NCBI RefSeq assembly: GCF_003063645.1
Contig: NZ_NESJ01000014.1
Coordinates: forward strand, 62,001 to 126,000
DNA: 64,000 nucleotides
Source of the DNA: Limnohabitans sp. 2KL-51
Lineage (GTDB): Bacteria; Pseudomonadota; Gammaproteobacteria; Burkholderiales; Burkholderiaceae_C
Reading direction: 5' to 3'
In this document: positions 1-10,000 of the stretch, piece after piece
Layout of the letters: the number at the start of each line of letters is the position of its first letter
How positions within the stretch are numbered: position 1 is the first letter of the stretch
The notes under the pieces: model-generated
The model's input: the letters and a program-made list of their open reading frames with translations, nothing else
Told to the model about the DNA's origin: nothing
The model's database searches: none
Program-made: the position numbers and the translations under genes

Positions 1-5
1 TGATC

Positions 6-188
6 ATGTTTATTAATGAATTTATAATTCCAATATATTTATATTCAGCTATTGTAGTTGCATTTTTAGGGAGAAAAACAAAGTTAAGATTTTTAAAAAG
101 TTTGGTGTTGTCACTTATTCTAACGCCGATCATATCTTTGATTATATTGATATTGTTTTTTCCAGCGAAAAATAAAATCGATAAGTAA
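6..188 (+). CDS. Small two-helix membrane protein of unknown function
   Basis: Sixty-residue protein that is almost entirely hydrophobic. It has one membrane segment at about residues 8-21, a basic loop (GRKTK near residue 22, followed by RFLK), and a second segment at about residues 32-53, ending in a short charged tail. The pattern of a helix, a basic G-R-K loop and a second helix containing L-S-L-I-L-T-P resembles small two-helix proteins common in bacterial and phage genomes; I cannot give it a function. It ends 23 bases before the ABC exporter gene on the same strand, so it may belong to that operon. Only five bases precede its ATG in the window, so its ribosome binding site cannot be judged and a longer upstream start cannot be excluded. 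Confidence 0.5.
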   Translation: MFINEFIIPIYLYSAIVVAFLGRKTKLRFLKSLVLSLILTPIISLIILILFFPAKNKIDK

Positions 189-211
189 TAATATATAGAC
201 AGGAAAAAGCA

Positions 212-1876
212 ATGTTGCTACTCAAGACGATATATGAGAACAATAAAAAAGAAGTAATTCTCTACTTGAAATTTTCTATTGTATCTGCATTAAGTGCTAC
301 ATATTGTTATTATGTTATAAACAGTATTAGCCCTGAGACTAAAGAGACAGAAAAATCACTGTATTTAACTATTCAATTTACTATAGCTCTAACCATATTT
401 TGCCTTGCTCAGTTAAAGTCTCTTGAAATATGCGGCCCTATAATAGAGAACAGAGTTCATCTAATTAGAGAGAAACTATTTAATAAATTACAGAAAATAG
501 AACTACAAGATGTCGAATCAATTGGAACTTCTCGCATTATATCACATATATCAAATGACACTCTGAATATATCTCAAATAGCAACACCACTTGCTTTTGC
601 TGGGCAATCATTTATATTATCATGCATAGCAGGTGTATATTTATTTTATATATCAACAAGTGCATTTTTACTAACTGCTTTGGTATGTTTTTTGGCTATA
701 TGGGCATTTCTATCTCATTCCAATCAAGTTAATTCTGCTTTAGAATCAGCTCAACGGCAAGCAAGTGAAATGCAGGAGCATGTGATTTCATTAGTTGATG
801 GATTCAAAGAACTTAAACTTTCAAAACCGAAAGCAATAGATGCTGTAAATGAAGCAGTCCAATCTTCAGCAGCATCAATTGAATACAAGCTAACAGCACA
901 CAAGGCGTTATCAAAAGATTTTATATTGTCCCAGTTCGCATTGTATGCTTTACTGGGAACAATGGCCTTTGTAGTACCTCTTATCAATACGACTGGATAC
1001 AAAGATGTCAGTGATAATGTTGCTGCTGTGATGTTTTTAGTTAGTCCACTCTTTGGTATGGTTGCAACTGTACCTCAAATTATTTCCGCTAATCTGTCCG
1101 CAAGTAATTTACAAGAATTTGAAAATTTATTAGATTCACTGGCTAAAGAAAGCAATAACTCAAATACCAAATCAACATCTCATGATAATTTAAAGACCGA
1201 ATCAAATTACACCGACAATGAGCCTCTAACTTTTGATAATTTAACACTCAAAGAAGTTAAATTCGAATATGATAAAACAAGTACGGCATTTAATATTGGT
1301 CCTGTAGATTTGAAAATTAAAAAAGGTGAGGTTATATTTATAACGGGTAACAATGGTGCTGGTAAAACTACATTGATAAAAATTTTAACTGGATTATATG
1401 AGCCAACATCAGGAGAAATATTTTTCAATGACAAGAATGTTTGGCCAGATAATATTTTACATTTTAGAAGCCTTTATGCGGTTGTATTTTCAAATTTCTA
1501 TTTATTTAAAAAATTATATGGTATAAATGAAATGGATCCTGATTGGACAAATTTATGGTTGGATAGACTACAACTTTCAAATAAAGTAAAGTTGACGAAT
1601 GGGAAATTTTCAACTACAAAACTGTCCACTGGTCAACGCAAGCGGTTAGCACTATTTTCAGCATTAGCTGAAAAAAAACCTATTTTAATTTTAGATGAAT
1701 GGGCAGCGGATCAAGATCCAGGGTTCAGACTTTTCTTTTATAGTGAAATTCTACCTTACATTAAAAAAGAAAATATTACCATTATAGCTATAACTCATGA
1801 TGAAACTTACTTTAAATTTGCAGACCGTCGTTTGCATCTTGAATCAGGTGTCATAACCCAGATCAACAAAATATAA
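212..1876 (+). CDS. Cyclic-peptide/siderophore-type ABC exporter (SyrD/PvdE family)
   Basis: Fused exporter of 554 residues: an N-terminal membrane domain with about six helices (residues ~20-300) and a C-terminal ATPase domain. Walker A is GNNGAGKTT near residue 379, the signature is LSTGQRKR near 471, and Walker B runs into DEWAADQDP near 495. That DEWAADQDP stretch and the following HDExYFxxADR are typical of the SyrD/PvdE cyclic-peptide transporter family, which carries NRPS products across the inner membrane. The length matches that family. AGGAAAA lies just upstream of the ATG. The gene is 12 bases upstream of the SPFH gene and convergent with the TE-bearing NRPS. From this context it most likely exports the lipopeptide made by this cluster. 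No outer-membrane or periplasmic adaptor gene is visible. Confidence 0.9.
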   Translation: MLLLKTIYENNKKEVILYLKFSIVSALSATYCYYVINSISPETKETEKSLYLTIQFTIALTIFCLAQLKSLEICGPIIENRVHLIREKLFNKLQKIELQDVESIGTSRIISHISNDTLNISQIATPLAFAGQSFILSCIAGVYLFYISTSAFLLTALVCFLAIWAFLSHSNQVNSALESAQRQASEMQEHVISLVDGFKELKLSKPKAIDAVNEAVQSSAASIEYKLTAHKALSKDFILSQFALYALLGTMAFVVPLINTTGYKDVSDNVAAVMFLVSPLFGMVATVPQIISANLSASNLQEFENLLDSLAKESNNSNTKSTSHDNLKTESNYTDNEPLTFDNLTLKEVKFEYDKTSTAFNIGPVDLKIKKGEVIFITGNNGAGKTTLIKILTGLYEPTSGEIFFNDKNVWPDNILHFRSLYAVVFSNFYLFKKLYGINEMDPDWTNLWLDRLQLSNKVKLTNGKFSTTKLSTGQRKRLALFSALAEKKPILILDEWAADQDPGFRLFFYSEILPYIKKENITIIAITHDETYFKFADRRLHLESGVITQINKI

Positions 1877-1888
1877 GGCGAATGAAAC

Positions 1889-2839
1889 ATGAGACTGATC
1901 AAAAATTACCTAGTTAACTTTATCAAACACCTACAGCGACAATATCTTGCTTGGAGGTCTGACTTATGGTTTGTTGGCTTGTCATTCGTACTTGCATTTG
2001 CATTTATTTTACCTAATTTGGTAAAAACTATTCCCTCTGGAAATGTAGGTGTTGAATGGCGTCGTTTCCAAAATGGAACACAAATTGGAAATCCTCTTAG
2101 TGAAGGCATAGCTTTCATAATGCCTTGGAATCAGATTTTTTTATACGACACTCGGGCTCAAATTGGTGAGGCCAGTATACATACATTGAGTGCTGATGGA
2201 CTCAGTGTTGATGTTGAAATGACATGGACTTATAATCTAGTCCCAGAAGCTGCAGGTATAGTGCATAAAACAATTGGTCCAGATTATGGTGAGAAAATAA
2301 TTGGCCGTGTTGTGACTGCTATGGTTCGTAATCAAATTGCAGCTTACCGTTCTGAAGATTTACACTCCTCTGAAAGAATCAATTTTGAAAAAAGTGTTGA
2401 TTTGAAATCAGCTGAAGCATTATCTGAACTTGCAGCGTTACAACATATTCCTGAATTCTTAAATCTACCTAATAAAAATTGGGTGATACTTGAAAAAGTT
2501 TTGATTAAAGAAGTTCGCTTTCCACAGGCTGTACAAGATGCTTATGTGCGTAAAAATACTGCTAGAGCATTAGTGGAAGAGTATAATTATAGAAATGTAT
2601 CTGAACAAAAAGAAGTTGAACGGAAACGTACCGAGGCACTTGGGATACGTGGATTCCAAGAAATTGTTAATAACGGACTATCAGATTCATACCTTAAGTG
2701 GCGCGGTATTGAAGCTACTTTAGCATTGAGCCAATCAAATAATGCCAAAGTCGTAGTCATTGGCGCTGGTAATTCAGGTCTTCCATTGATATTAAATACT
2801 GGGAATGAGGAAATAAAAAATGGAAAGCCACAAAAATAA
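1889..2839 (+). CDS. SPFH/band-7 (prohibitin-like) membrane protein
   Basis: Protein of 316 residues with one N-terminal membrane helix (about residues 26-46). An SPFH/band-7 domain follows, recognised by the V-x-S-G-x-x-G-V-x-W-R-R type start, the L-S-A-D-G-L-x-V-D-V strand and R-N-x-I-A-x-Y. A charged, helical region (about 215-265) contains E-Q-K-E-V-E-R-K-R. SPFH proteins form membrane-bound ring or cage oligomers that organise membrane microdomains or stabilise membrane proteins. The gene starts 12 bases after the exporter gene, behind AAGG, so the two are probably co-transcribed. An SPFH partner is unusual in an NRPS cluster. It could stabilise the exporter or protect the membrane from a lipopeptide; both are inference. 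The last 40 or so residues are low-complexity and not conserved-looking. Confidence 0.8.
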   Translation: MRLIKNYLVNFIKHLQRQYLAWRSDLWFVGLSFVLAFAFILPNLVKTIPSGNVGVEWRRFQNGTQIGNPLSEGIAFIMPWNQIFLYDTRAQIGEASIHTLSADGLSVDVEMTWTYNLVPEAAGIVHKTIGPDYGEKIIGRVVTAMVRNQIAAYRSEDLHSSERINFEKSVDLKSAEALSELAALQHIPEFLNLPNKNWVILEKVLIKEVRFPQAVQDAYVRKNTARALVEEYNYRNVSEQKEVERKRTEALGIRGFQEIVNNGLSDSYLKWRGIEATLALSQSNNAKVVVIGAGNSGLPLILNTGNEEIKNGKPQK

Positions 2840-2920
2840 ATTGCATAAATATTGCTCAAAACTTCTTGTTGTTTAAAATAAAATTATTATTCACAGTATT
2901 TATATTGATAAAGTGGCTGG

Positions 2921-5900
2921 CTAATGTAATTCACTTGACAAAATATCTCCTAGAATTAATAGGTTTTCTCCTTCAAAGATCGAGAAGTGATTTCCAGGTG
3001 TTGAGTAATATCTAAAATCTCCGCTGGTAAAATTCTCAAAAGTTTTCATGTCTGCTTGTCCATCACCTTGCATGGCTTCAATAACGATTAGATCTGACTT
3101 GATGGTACCTGTTGTTGTGTGATGAGCGAATAAGCGATAGTGGTGTTCTGTCAATGCAACTATCCTATCTGAATCTTGCTTGGACAATGTGTTTATCAAA
3201 GTCAAGTCCTGCATGTCAATGAAAACTTCCGAAGAATTATTGTGATTTTCTTCTTGAAGAAACATAGATCTTTTAATTCCGTCTACTGCTGCATCAATCA
3301 GAATAACCCTTGTTTCTATACCCGATGACTCAAGGTGTTTAGCTGTCTCATAAGCCAAATGTGCTCCAAATGACCAACCTACCAGATTGACTGGTTTTCC
3401 GTTTGAACAATGAATGATTGATTTACAGAAGTGCAAGGACAATGCCTTTAAGCTTGCCACCTTTGTCGTACCTTCAATGAAGCCAGGACTCTGCAAACCA
3501 AAACACCAATGGTGGCCTTTCAGCACTCTTGTGAGAGGCGAAAAAGACATTGAAGTACCCACCACAGTTGGCATGATAAAAGTTACACGTTCTGAGGCAC
3601 TTTCATCATGACGGAATTGCAACACATCAGATGGCAGGTGACGTTCAGTTGGCTCTTGATTCAAAGCTTGAGTCAACGATCTTGGGGTAGGAAATTCAAA
3701 GATCAATTGCAAAGCCACTTCTCTTCCGAGTAATTTTCGTAGTTTACTGACCAACAAAATGGCTTTGATGCTGTGCCCTCCAAGTTCGAAGAAATTGTCA
3801 TCCATTCCAATTTCATCTAAATGCAAAGTTTCCTTCCATATATCTAGTATGTTGGATTCTGATTCATTCTCTGGTTTCGAGAATTCATGTTCCTTTTGAA
3901 CAGAATCGAATTGAGCAAGTGCAATCCGATCTACTTTGCCATTAGCCGTAAGTGGTAATTCAACCACATGAATAAAACGATTCGGTATTAAGGTTATAGG
4001 CAATTCTTTTTTAAGCGCATGACGCAAAAAGGATTGGGTAATCTGAATTCCCTTTGGATCAAGGGTGAAATAAGCGACCAACTCACTGTTTTTTTGTGTA
4101 TTCTTTTCAAAGCAAACACATACATCTTGGACAATATCAAGTTGGCGAATGTTCAACTCTATCCAGTCCAAAGATACCCGATAACCCATAATTTTGACTT
4201 GATTGTCTTTTCGTCCAAGAAAATGAATATCTCCATTTTTATTCCATTGTGCAACATCTCCAGAGCGGTATAAACGTTCACCAGGCAACCAGTCCAACTC
4301 GATAAAACTGCGACTGGTCTCTGCAAGAGCCTTGCGGTAGCCTTTGGCAAGGGTTAAACCACCAATCATCAGTTCACCAGGGACTCCTGGAGGCAATGGC
4401 TTAAAATGATCGTCACAAATGAAAATTTTGGCACCGGCAATAGGACGTCCAATGCGTTGATAAGGATTATCGGAAAATATAATATCCTCAAGACTTCCAG
4501 CGACACATCCAATGGTGGCTTCCGTTGGACCATAGTGATTAAAAACAACTAAATTAGGAAGCTGATTTTTAAGTTTTTGTAATTCATGAAAATTTTGCGG
4601 CTCACCACCCAATATCATTAGTTTTAAGGATTTGATGTTGGAAAATTGTGAAGTACCATCAGATTCAAGTAGCATGGACAAGTAAGAGGGTGTCAACTTG
4701 AGAAAGCTGACCGACTCATTTGCCAGTCTTTTCAATACATATTCTGGATTTCTGCGAGACTGTTCATCAAATAAACTAACACAGCCACCCAAAATTAATG
4801 CACCAAAAAGTGAAGTATAGCCAAGATCATAAGCTGCCGATGTAAGTAATGCAGTCGATGAAGTCTCGTCTATCTTTAAGTCCCGATGCAGCCAGCCCAG
4901 ATAGTTCAGGAGTGATGAAACATTAACCTCCACGCCTTTGGGTACACCTGTAGTGCCTGAGGTGTAAATAAGATAAGCTGAAGCACTGACATCTGGTTCT
5001 GGTACTAGAGCCCAATCTGATGCATCACTTAAATGGGTACGGTGTACGATGGAATCGACCAGAATAGTTCTCAAACATAAAATACCATTTGGAGAGTGAT
5101 TTGAACTGGCCAACATGACTTTGGCTTCACTGTCCATCAGCACTTGTTCAACCCTTTTAACTGGGGTTGAAGGCTCAATCGGTAAAAATGTTATACCCAC
5201 CATGAGGCAAGCAAGAACGCTGAACACCATATGCTCGTCTGGATTAGCCCATATGGCAACCACATCACCAGATTTTAAGTTCAATTCGAAATGCAAATAA
5301 AGTGCAATTCGAACAGCATTTTGTTGAAGCTCAGCATGGGTAAAACTGCGTCCATCTCCCAACCTTACAGCAAGCGCATTTGGAAAGTGAACGAGTAAAG
5401 ACTCGCGAATTGAACGTACTGAAGAACCAAGAACATGACGGGTCGGACCCTGACTCAATTGACTGATCACAAAGCTTGTTTCTTCTTGGGTCGCCAGTGA
5501 GAGTTGATCGATTGGAAAATCTGGTTGATTAACCAATCTTTCAATCATGTTTAGAAATCTTAAATAAAGCGCTTCGATTGATGACTCGTCAAATTTCCTG
5601 CCATCAAACTCAAATTCAAATAAAAGTTCAGTGCCAGGTGTGGCTCTTACAAAAAAATCATAGTTACTTACCATGAAAATATTGACATTGCTGACTGTTA
5701 TTTCAGGTGCAAATCCTTGACTTTCTGTTTTAAATTTATCTTCGAGAGGGTAGTTTTCAAATACAAAAAAATGACTTATAAAATTACGACTTAATTTGGC
5801 AGCATTGTTTATATCAGAAATTGCGCAATTAATATTTTCATTCCAATCTATTCTGCTCTTTGAAATGGTTTTTAACATACTGCGAAGGGATTCACCTGCA

Positions 5901-6844
5901 GTGTATCTGACACGCAAAGGCAGCATGTTGATACATGGCCCAACCATGGTTTCTATGCCAATTAATTCAGGATTTCGTGTTGAAGTGATACTTCCAAAAA
6001 CTACGTCTTGACATAAATTTTGCTTACCAAGAAATATTCCCCATATGGTCTGTGTCAGGTCACTCAAAGTGCAATGCATTTCTGAGGCCAGTACATGCAA
6101 TCGATGGGTCAATTGAGAATCAAGTCTTAGCGATTGACAACAGGGTTGACGGGCACCCATCTGCATATTCTGGCGCTGGCCTGGTAAACTGATAGAAGAC
6201 GTGTAACCATCTAGATATTTAAGCCAAAATTTTATTTGAGAATTATTATTTTTATTTGAAGAATATTTGATAAAATCACCAAATTGAACGGGTGGTTTAA
6301 TGTGAAATATTCTTTTCTCTCTCAATTTATTGTATATAGATGACAGTTCATTTTGAACCAAGCCAATGCACGAGCCGTCCATCAAAATGTGATGGAAATC
6401 CCAAATAATATAAAATTCTGTATTGGTGTTGTCTAATTGAATACAATTTATTCTCATCAAAGGAGGGCGCTCAAGATCTAATGGTTTTTCTCTCAATTTA
6501 GAGCATAGTGTATTTATTTCTGCTCTTTGAATATTCTTATCTTCTATTATTAATTGGCTATGTTCGACACTTATGATAAGTTTTTTAAAAACAATTTGTA
6601 GTGGTCGATCTTTTGTACTTCTGGGAAAACTGGTTCTGAAAATATCATGTCTATCAATAAGTAATTGCCATGATTTATCAAATAATTCTTTATCAAGTGG
6701 TCCATTAATTTTGAAAGTCATCTGCTGAAAATAAGCGTGTGGCTCATCTTTCAGCGTGTTTTTTTCTAACAACTCATGAAATAAAAGGCCTTCTTGAAAA
6801 GAAGTTAGGGGATATATGTTTTCAATATTTTCTTTATTATACAT
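2921..6844 (-). CDS. Terminating NRPS module C-A-T-TE, predicted aspartate (or asparagine)
   Basis: Protein of 1,307 residues. The condensation domain (about 10-440) opens with Y-P-L-T-S-F-Q-E-G-L-L-F-H, typical of C domains that follow an epimerase, and has an intact HHILMDG at 151-157. The adenylation domain (about 460-960) has core A3 YTSGTTG near 625. The ten specificity residues I read are D-L-T-K-M-L-H-I-G-K, close to the published Asp code DLTKVGHIGK. The carrier protein has GGHS with the phosphopantetheine serine at 1025. The thioesterase (about 1060-1300) has GWSFG with nucleophile S1158. This is the release module, and macrocyclisation by the TE is inferred. The very short N-terminus before the C domain fits a docking acceptor for the E-domain protein encoded at 29051. 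It is the last gene of the minus-strand arm and convergent with the SPFH gene. It is markedly AT-rich. Confidence 0.92.
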   Translation of the reverse strand: MYNKENIENIYPLTSFQEGLLFHELLEKNTLKDEPHAYFQQMTFKINGPLDKELFDKSWQLLIDRHDIFRTSFPRSTKDRPLQIVFKKLIISVEHSQLIIEDKNIQRAEINTLCSKLREKPLDLERPPLMRINCIQLDNTNTEFYIIWDFHHILMDGSCIGLVQNELSSIYNKLREKRIFHIKPPVQFGDFIKYSSNKNNNSQIKFWLKYLDGYTSSISLPGQRQNMQMGARQPCCQSLRLDSQLTHRLHVLASEMHCTLSDLTQTIWGIFLGKQNLCQDVVFGSITSTRNPELIGIETMVGPCINMLPLRVRYTAGESLRSMLKTISKSRIDWNENINCAISDINNAAKLSRNFISHFFVFENYPLEDKFKTESQGFAPEITVSNVNIFMVSNYDFFVRATPGTELLFEFEFDGRKFDESSIEALYLRFLNMIERLVNQPDFPIDQLSLATQEETSFVISQLSQGPTRHVLGSSVRSIRESLLVHFPNALAVRLGDGRSFTHAELQQNAVRIALYLHFELNLKSGDVVAIWANPDEHMVFSVLACLMVGITFLPIEPSTPVKRVEQVLMDSEAKVMLASSNHSPNGILCLRTILVDSIVHRTHLSDASDWALVPEPDVSASAYLIYTSGTTGVPKGVEVNVSSLLNYLGWLHRDLKIDETSSTALLTSAAYDLGYTSLFGALILGGCVSLFDEQSRRNPEYVLKRLANESVSFLKLTPSYLSMLLESDGTSQFSNIKSLKLMILGGEPQNFHELQKLKNQLPNLVVFNHYGPTEATIGCVAGSLEDIIFSDNPYQRIGRPIAGAKIFICDDHFKPLPPGVPGELMIGGLTLAKGYRKALAETSRSFIELDWLPGERLYRSGDVAQWNKNGDIHFLGRKDNQVKIMGYRVSLDWIELNIRQLDIVQDVCVCFEKNTQKNSELVAYFTLDPKGIQITQSFLRHALKKELPITLIPNRFIHVVELPLTANGKVDRIALAQFDSVQKEHEFSKPENESESNILDIWKETLHLDEIGMDDNFFELGGHSIKAILLVSKLRKLLGREVALQLIFEFPTPRSLTQALNQEPTERHLPSDVLQFRHDESASERVTFIMPTVVGTSMSFSPLTRVLKGHHWCFGLQSPGFIEGTTKVASLKALSLHFCKSIIHCSNGKPVNLVGWSFGAHLAYETAKHLESSGIETRVILIDAAVDGIKRSMFLQEENHNNSSEVFIDMQDLTLINTLSKQDSDRIVALTEHHYRLFAHHTTTGTIKSDLIVIEAMQGDGQADMKTFENFTSGDFRYYSTPGNHFSIFEGENLLILGDILSSELH

Positions 6845-7014
6845 TTTTTATAACTCAGTTATTTATTGAATTGTAGATTTAAGTGTAAAATAAAAAACTT
6901 TTTAACTTGGGTGGGGGGTGGAATGCAAATTTCAATAATCAATGCGGAATTTAAAATTAATTTGAATTATCCGTAATGATTTAATAAAATTTAAAAAGGT
7001 TATATCTTCTAATG

Positions 7015-10000
7015 TTACCAATCTGTTTGCTTTAAAACTGAAATTTCTTTCACTATATTCTTATCTGTTATTTTCTTGCGCCATGGAATCAACAAATCGT
7101 TGATCGTCTTGGCAGGTTCCATGGCAAAGGCAGTCGCAATGGATAGAAATTCATCGGCCAATGTCTGAGCCGTTAACGGTTCAAAGAGGTCGCTTGCGTA
7201 CTCAAGATACAAATCCAAAGATTCTAAGTCATCAATCATGTACATGAGGTCATACTTGGAACTGACGCTTCTGTCTTTCAATAATCTGGTTCTAGTGCCT
7301 TCTAACTCCAGTTGCATTGGCTTAAAGTTCTGCATATTAAGAACCACATCAAAAAATGGTTGTCGTCCAGCAGATGGCTTGTGTGCCACTTCATATACCA
7401 AGGCATCAAAAGGATAATCCTGATGCAGCAGCGCTTGGCGCGCCAACTGGCCAAATTGACGTACTTGTTGATGAAAGGGTTGAGCTGGGTTGATATGGCA
7501 TCGCAATGGCAGCATGTTGACATAAAAGCCAATCTGCCCTTCTAACTCAGGATAATCCCTGCCTGCAACTGCAGTTCCAACTATGAAGTCAGTTTGTCCC
7601 GATTGAACGTACAGATGAACGACTGTCAAAGTCAAAAGCACTCCGAACAGCGTGACTCCTTCTTGGATTGCCAAATCCCTTAATTTTTGGGCGCTCGACT
7701 GACTGAGTGTGCCAGTCACAATGGCACCCTGACCACTTGGGCTGTCTGGGCGTGGGTGGTCGACTGACAATCTTAATTCTGGCAGTGTCTCAGTTTCAAA
7801 TTGTGCAAGCCAGAATTCCCTGTGTGAAGAAGGAATAAGGGTCTGCTGCCAGGATGAATAGTCAGCATATTGAATAGACAGGGGTTTGAGAGTGCCGTCT
7901 GCAGTATGACCACTCTTGGCCATGTTTTGGCCAGCTTCTCCCTTGCAGGCGGTTCGATAAAGGGCTGCCAGATCGTCTAGCATCACGGTGGCAGACCAAC
8001 CATCGAATGCGGCGTGATGGATATTGATGACCAGTCCAAAACCAATAGTAGATTGAATTAATCGAAGTCGAATCGGGGCCTCGGATGTGAGACTGAAAGG
8101 CCGGTTAAGTTCCTCACTGAACACATGGTTCAGGTGCACACCAATTTCTCGATGCACGCGATCTAAATGATCGGGCTGATCGCTTTCACCATCAGTATTT
8201 ATTTGAATACCGGCATTCATGCAAGCGTGATCCCATTCTTCAATCAAAATGGGTTGCGATTCAATTGAATCTTTGATGACTTGCGTTAATTGACCGGCTT
8301 TCATCACCAAGCGGGTGCGAAGCACCTCGTGTCGGGCCAACACGCCGTGGTAAGCGGTTTGTAAAGCCATCAAATTCAATTGGTCATCTATGACGAAGCC
8401 GGCGACCATGTTGAATGCCACAGAGCTGGGGTTTTGAGACTGAAGCAACCATAGCCTGGTTTGGCCCGCTGAAGCGGGTAAAGGTAAATCACGGGAGACC
8501 GGTTTAATTGGCTGAGCTACCAGGTGCTTTAGGGCTCTCGTTATTTCGAACAACTCGGCCACTGTGACTGCGTTGAACACATCTTTGATACGTATTTCCA
8601 CGCCAAAGTTTTCACGCACCCGAGCAACCAACTCTATGGCTTTTAAACTGTGCCCACCGACTGTAAAGAAGTTGTCGGTTGCATTCACCGATGGCACGTC
8701 CACAACCGCAGCCATAATTTGGCAAAATTTCTCTAATGAATCGGCAGATTCTTCAGTATTTGAATCTGCTTTGTCGTCCCAGAGGTCGTAACTCTTCATT
8801 TGAAGAAGTGCTTGACGATCAAGCTTTTCGGTCCGGGACAGTGGTAAATGGTTGATGCACTTAAATCTCTTGGGAATCATGTGTGAAGGAAGAGATTCAC
8901 TGAGATGTCTCAAGATGCCAGAACGTGTTGGCGCGAAACCAGGCAATATGACCAACCAGGCCAGTAGTTCGCCGCCTTCATCGTTTGTTTCAAAGGTTAC
9001 AGCCGTATCTTGGACGCCCTCACACCGCCGCAAAGTTTCTTCAATCTCGCCTGGTTCAATCCGAAATCCACGTACTTTAAACTGCCTGTCAATTCGTCCA
9101 ATATATTCAAGTTCTCCGTCAGGTCTTTGTTTTACCAGGTCACCCGTTCGGTACCACCTTGTTGAATGCTCATCTGTCACAAAGCGTTCAGCGGTGAGCG
9201 CAGGTTGGTTGAGATAACCTTGGGCCACACTCTCGTTCCCAATTAACAGCTCACCCTCCTCTCCGATAGCGACTTCTTGTCCTTCACCATTCAATACCCT
9301 AATGCGCCGCCCCCCAATTGGAAACCCAATAGGAATTCTGTTGCGACTGCTATGGTGCGGCGCAATCCTGGCAATGATCGGTGAACAGGTGGTTTCGGTT
9401 GGGCCAAAAAGGTTGAGTATTTGTCCGCAGTAAAACGGCAAGTCGTACCAGCCTTTGACCCTTTGTGGCGTCATTTCTTCACCACCCGTCATCAGTGTCT
9501 TGATTGAAAGACACTCAATACCCATGGGATTTTTAATACACCAGTTAATCAAGTCGCCCCAGAAGACTGGCGGGACGTCAATAATCGTAGCATTCCAATG
9601 CTGCCAAGTTTCTACGAAAGCTTTTGGTGAGTATCTTTCTGAGTCTAATATGCAAAATGATGCACCATTGACCAGTGGAAGCATCAGTTGCTCAATCACG
9701 GCATCCACGGCCACAGTCGCAAACAACAGACTTCTGTCGTTTGAGGTCCAAAGGGACAGCGGAGTGATGCCCGCAAGGTGATTTGACAGAGCCCCATGGT
9801 CGACAAGTACACCTTTGGGTTCGCCGGTGGAGCCGGATGTGTAGATCAAATATGCGAGGTCGTCCCGCCTCATGGACAGATCACTGGGAACTTCAAAAAG
9901 CTCGGTTCCGGCCTGATGAACCGTCAGCATTTTTAAGGGTTCTGGCGTGACGGCGAGACCTTGAGTCGTTTCGGAAAAACTCGCGACAAGACTTTTTGCC

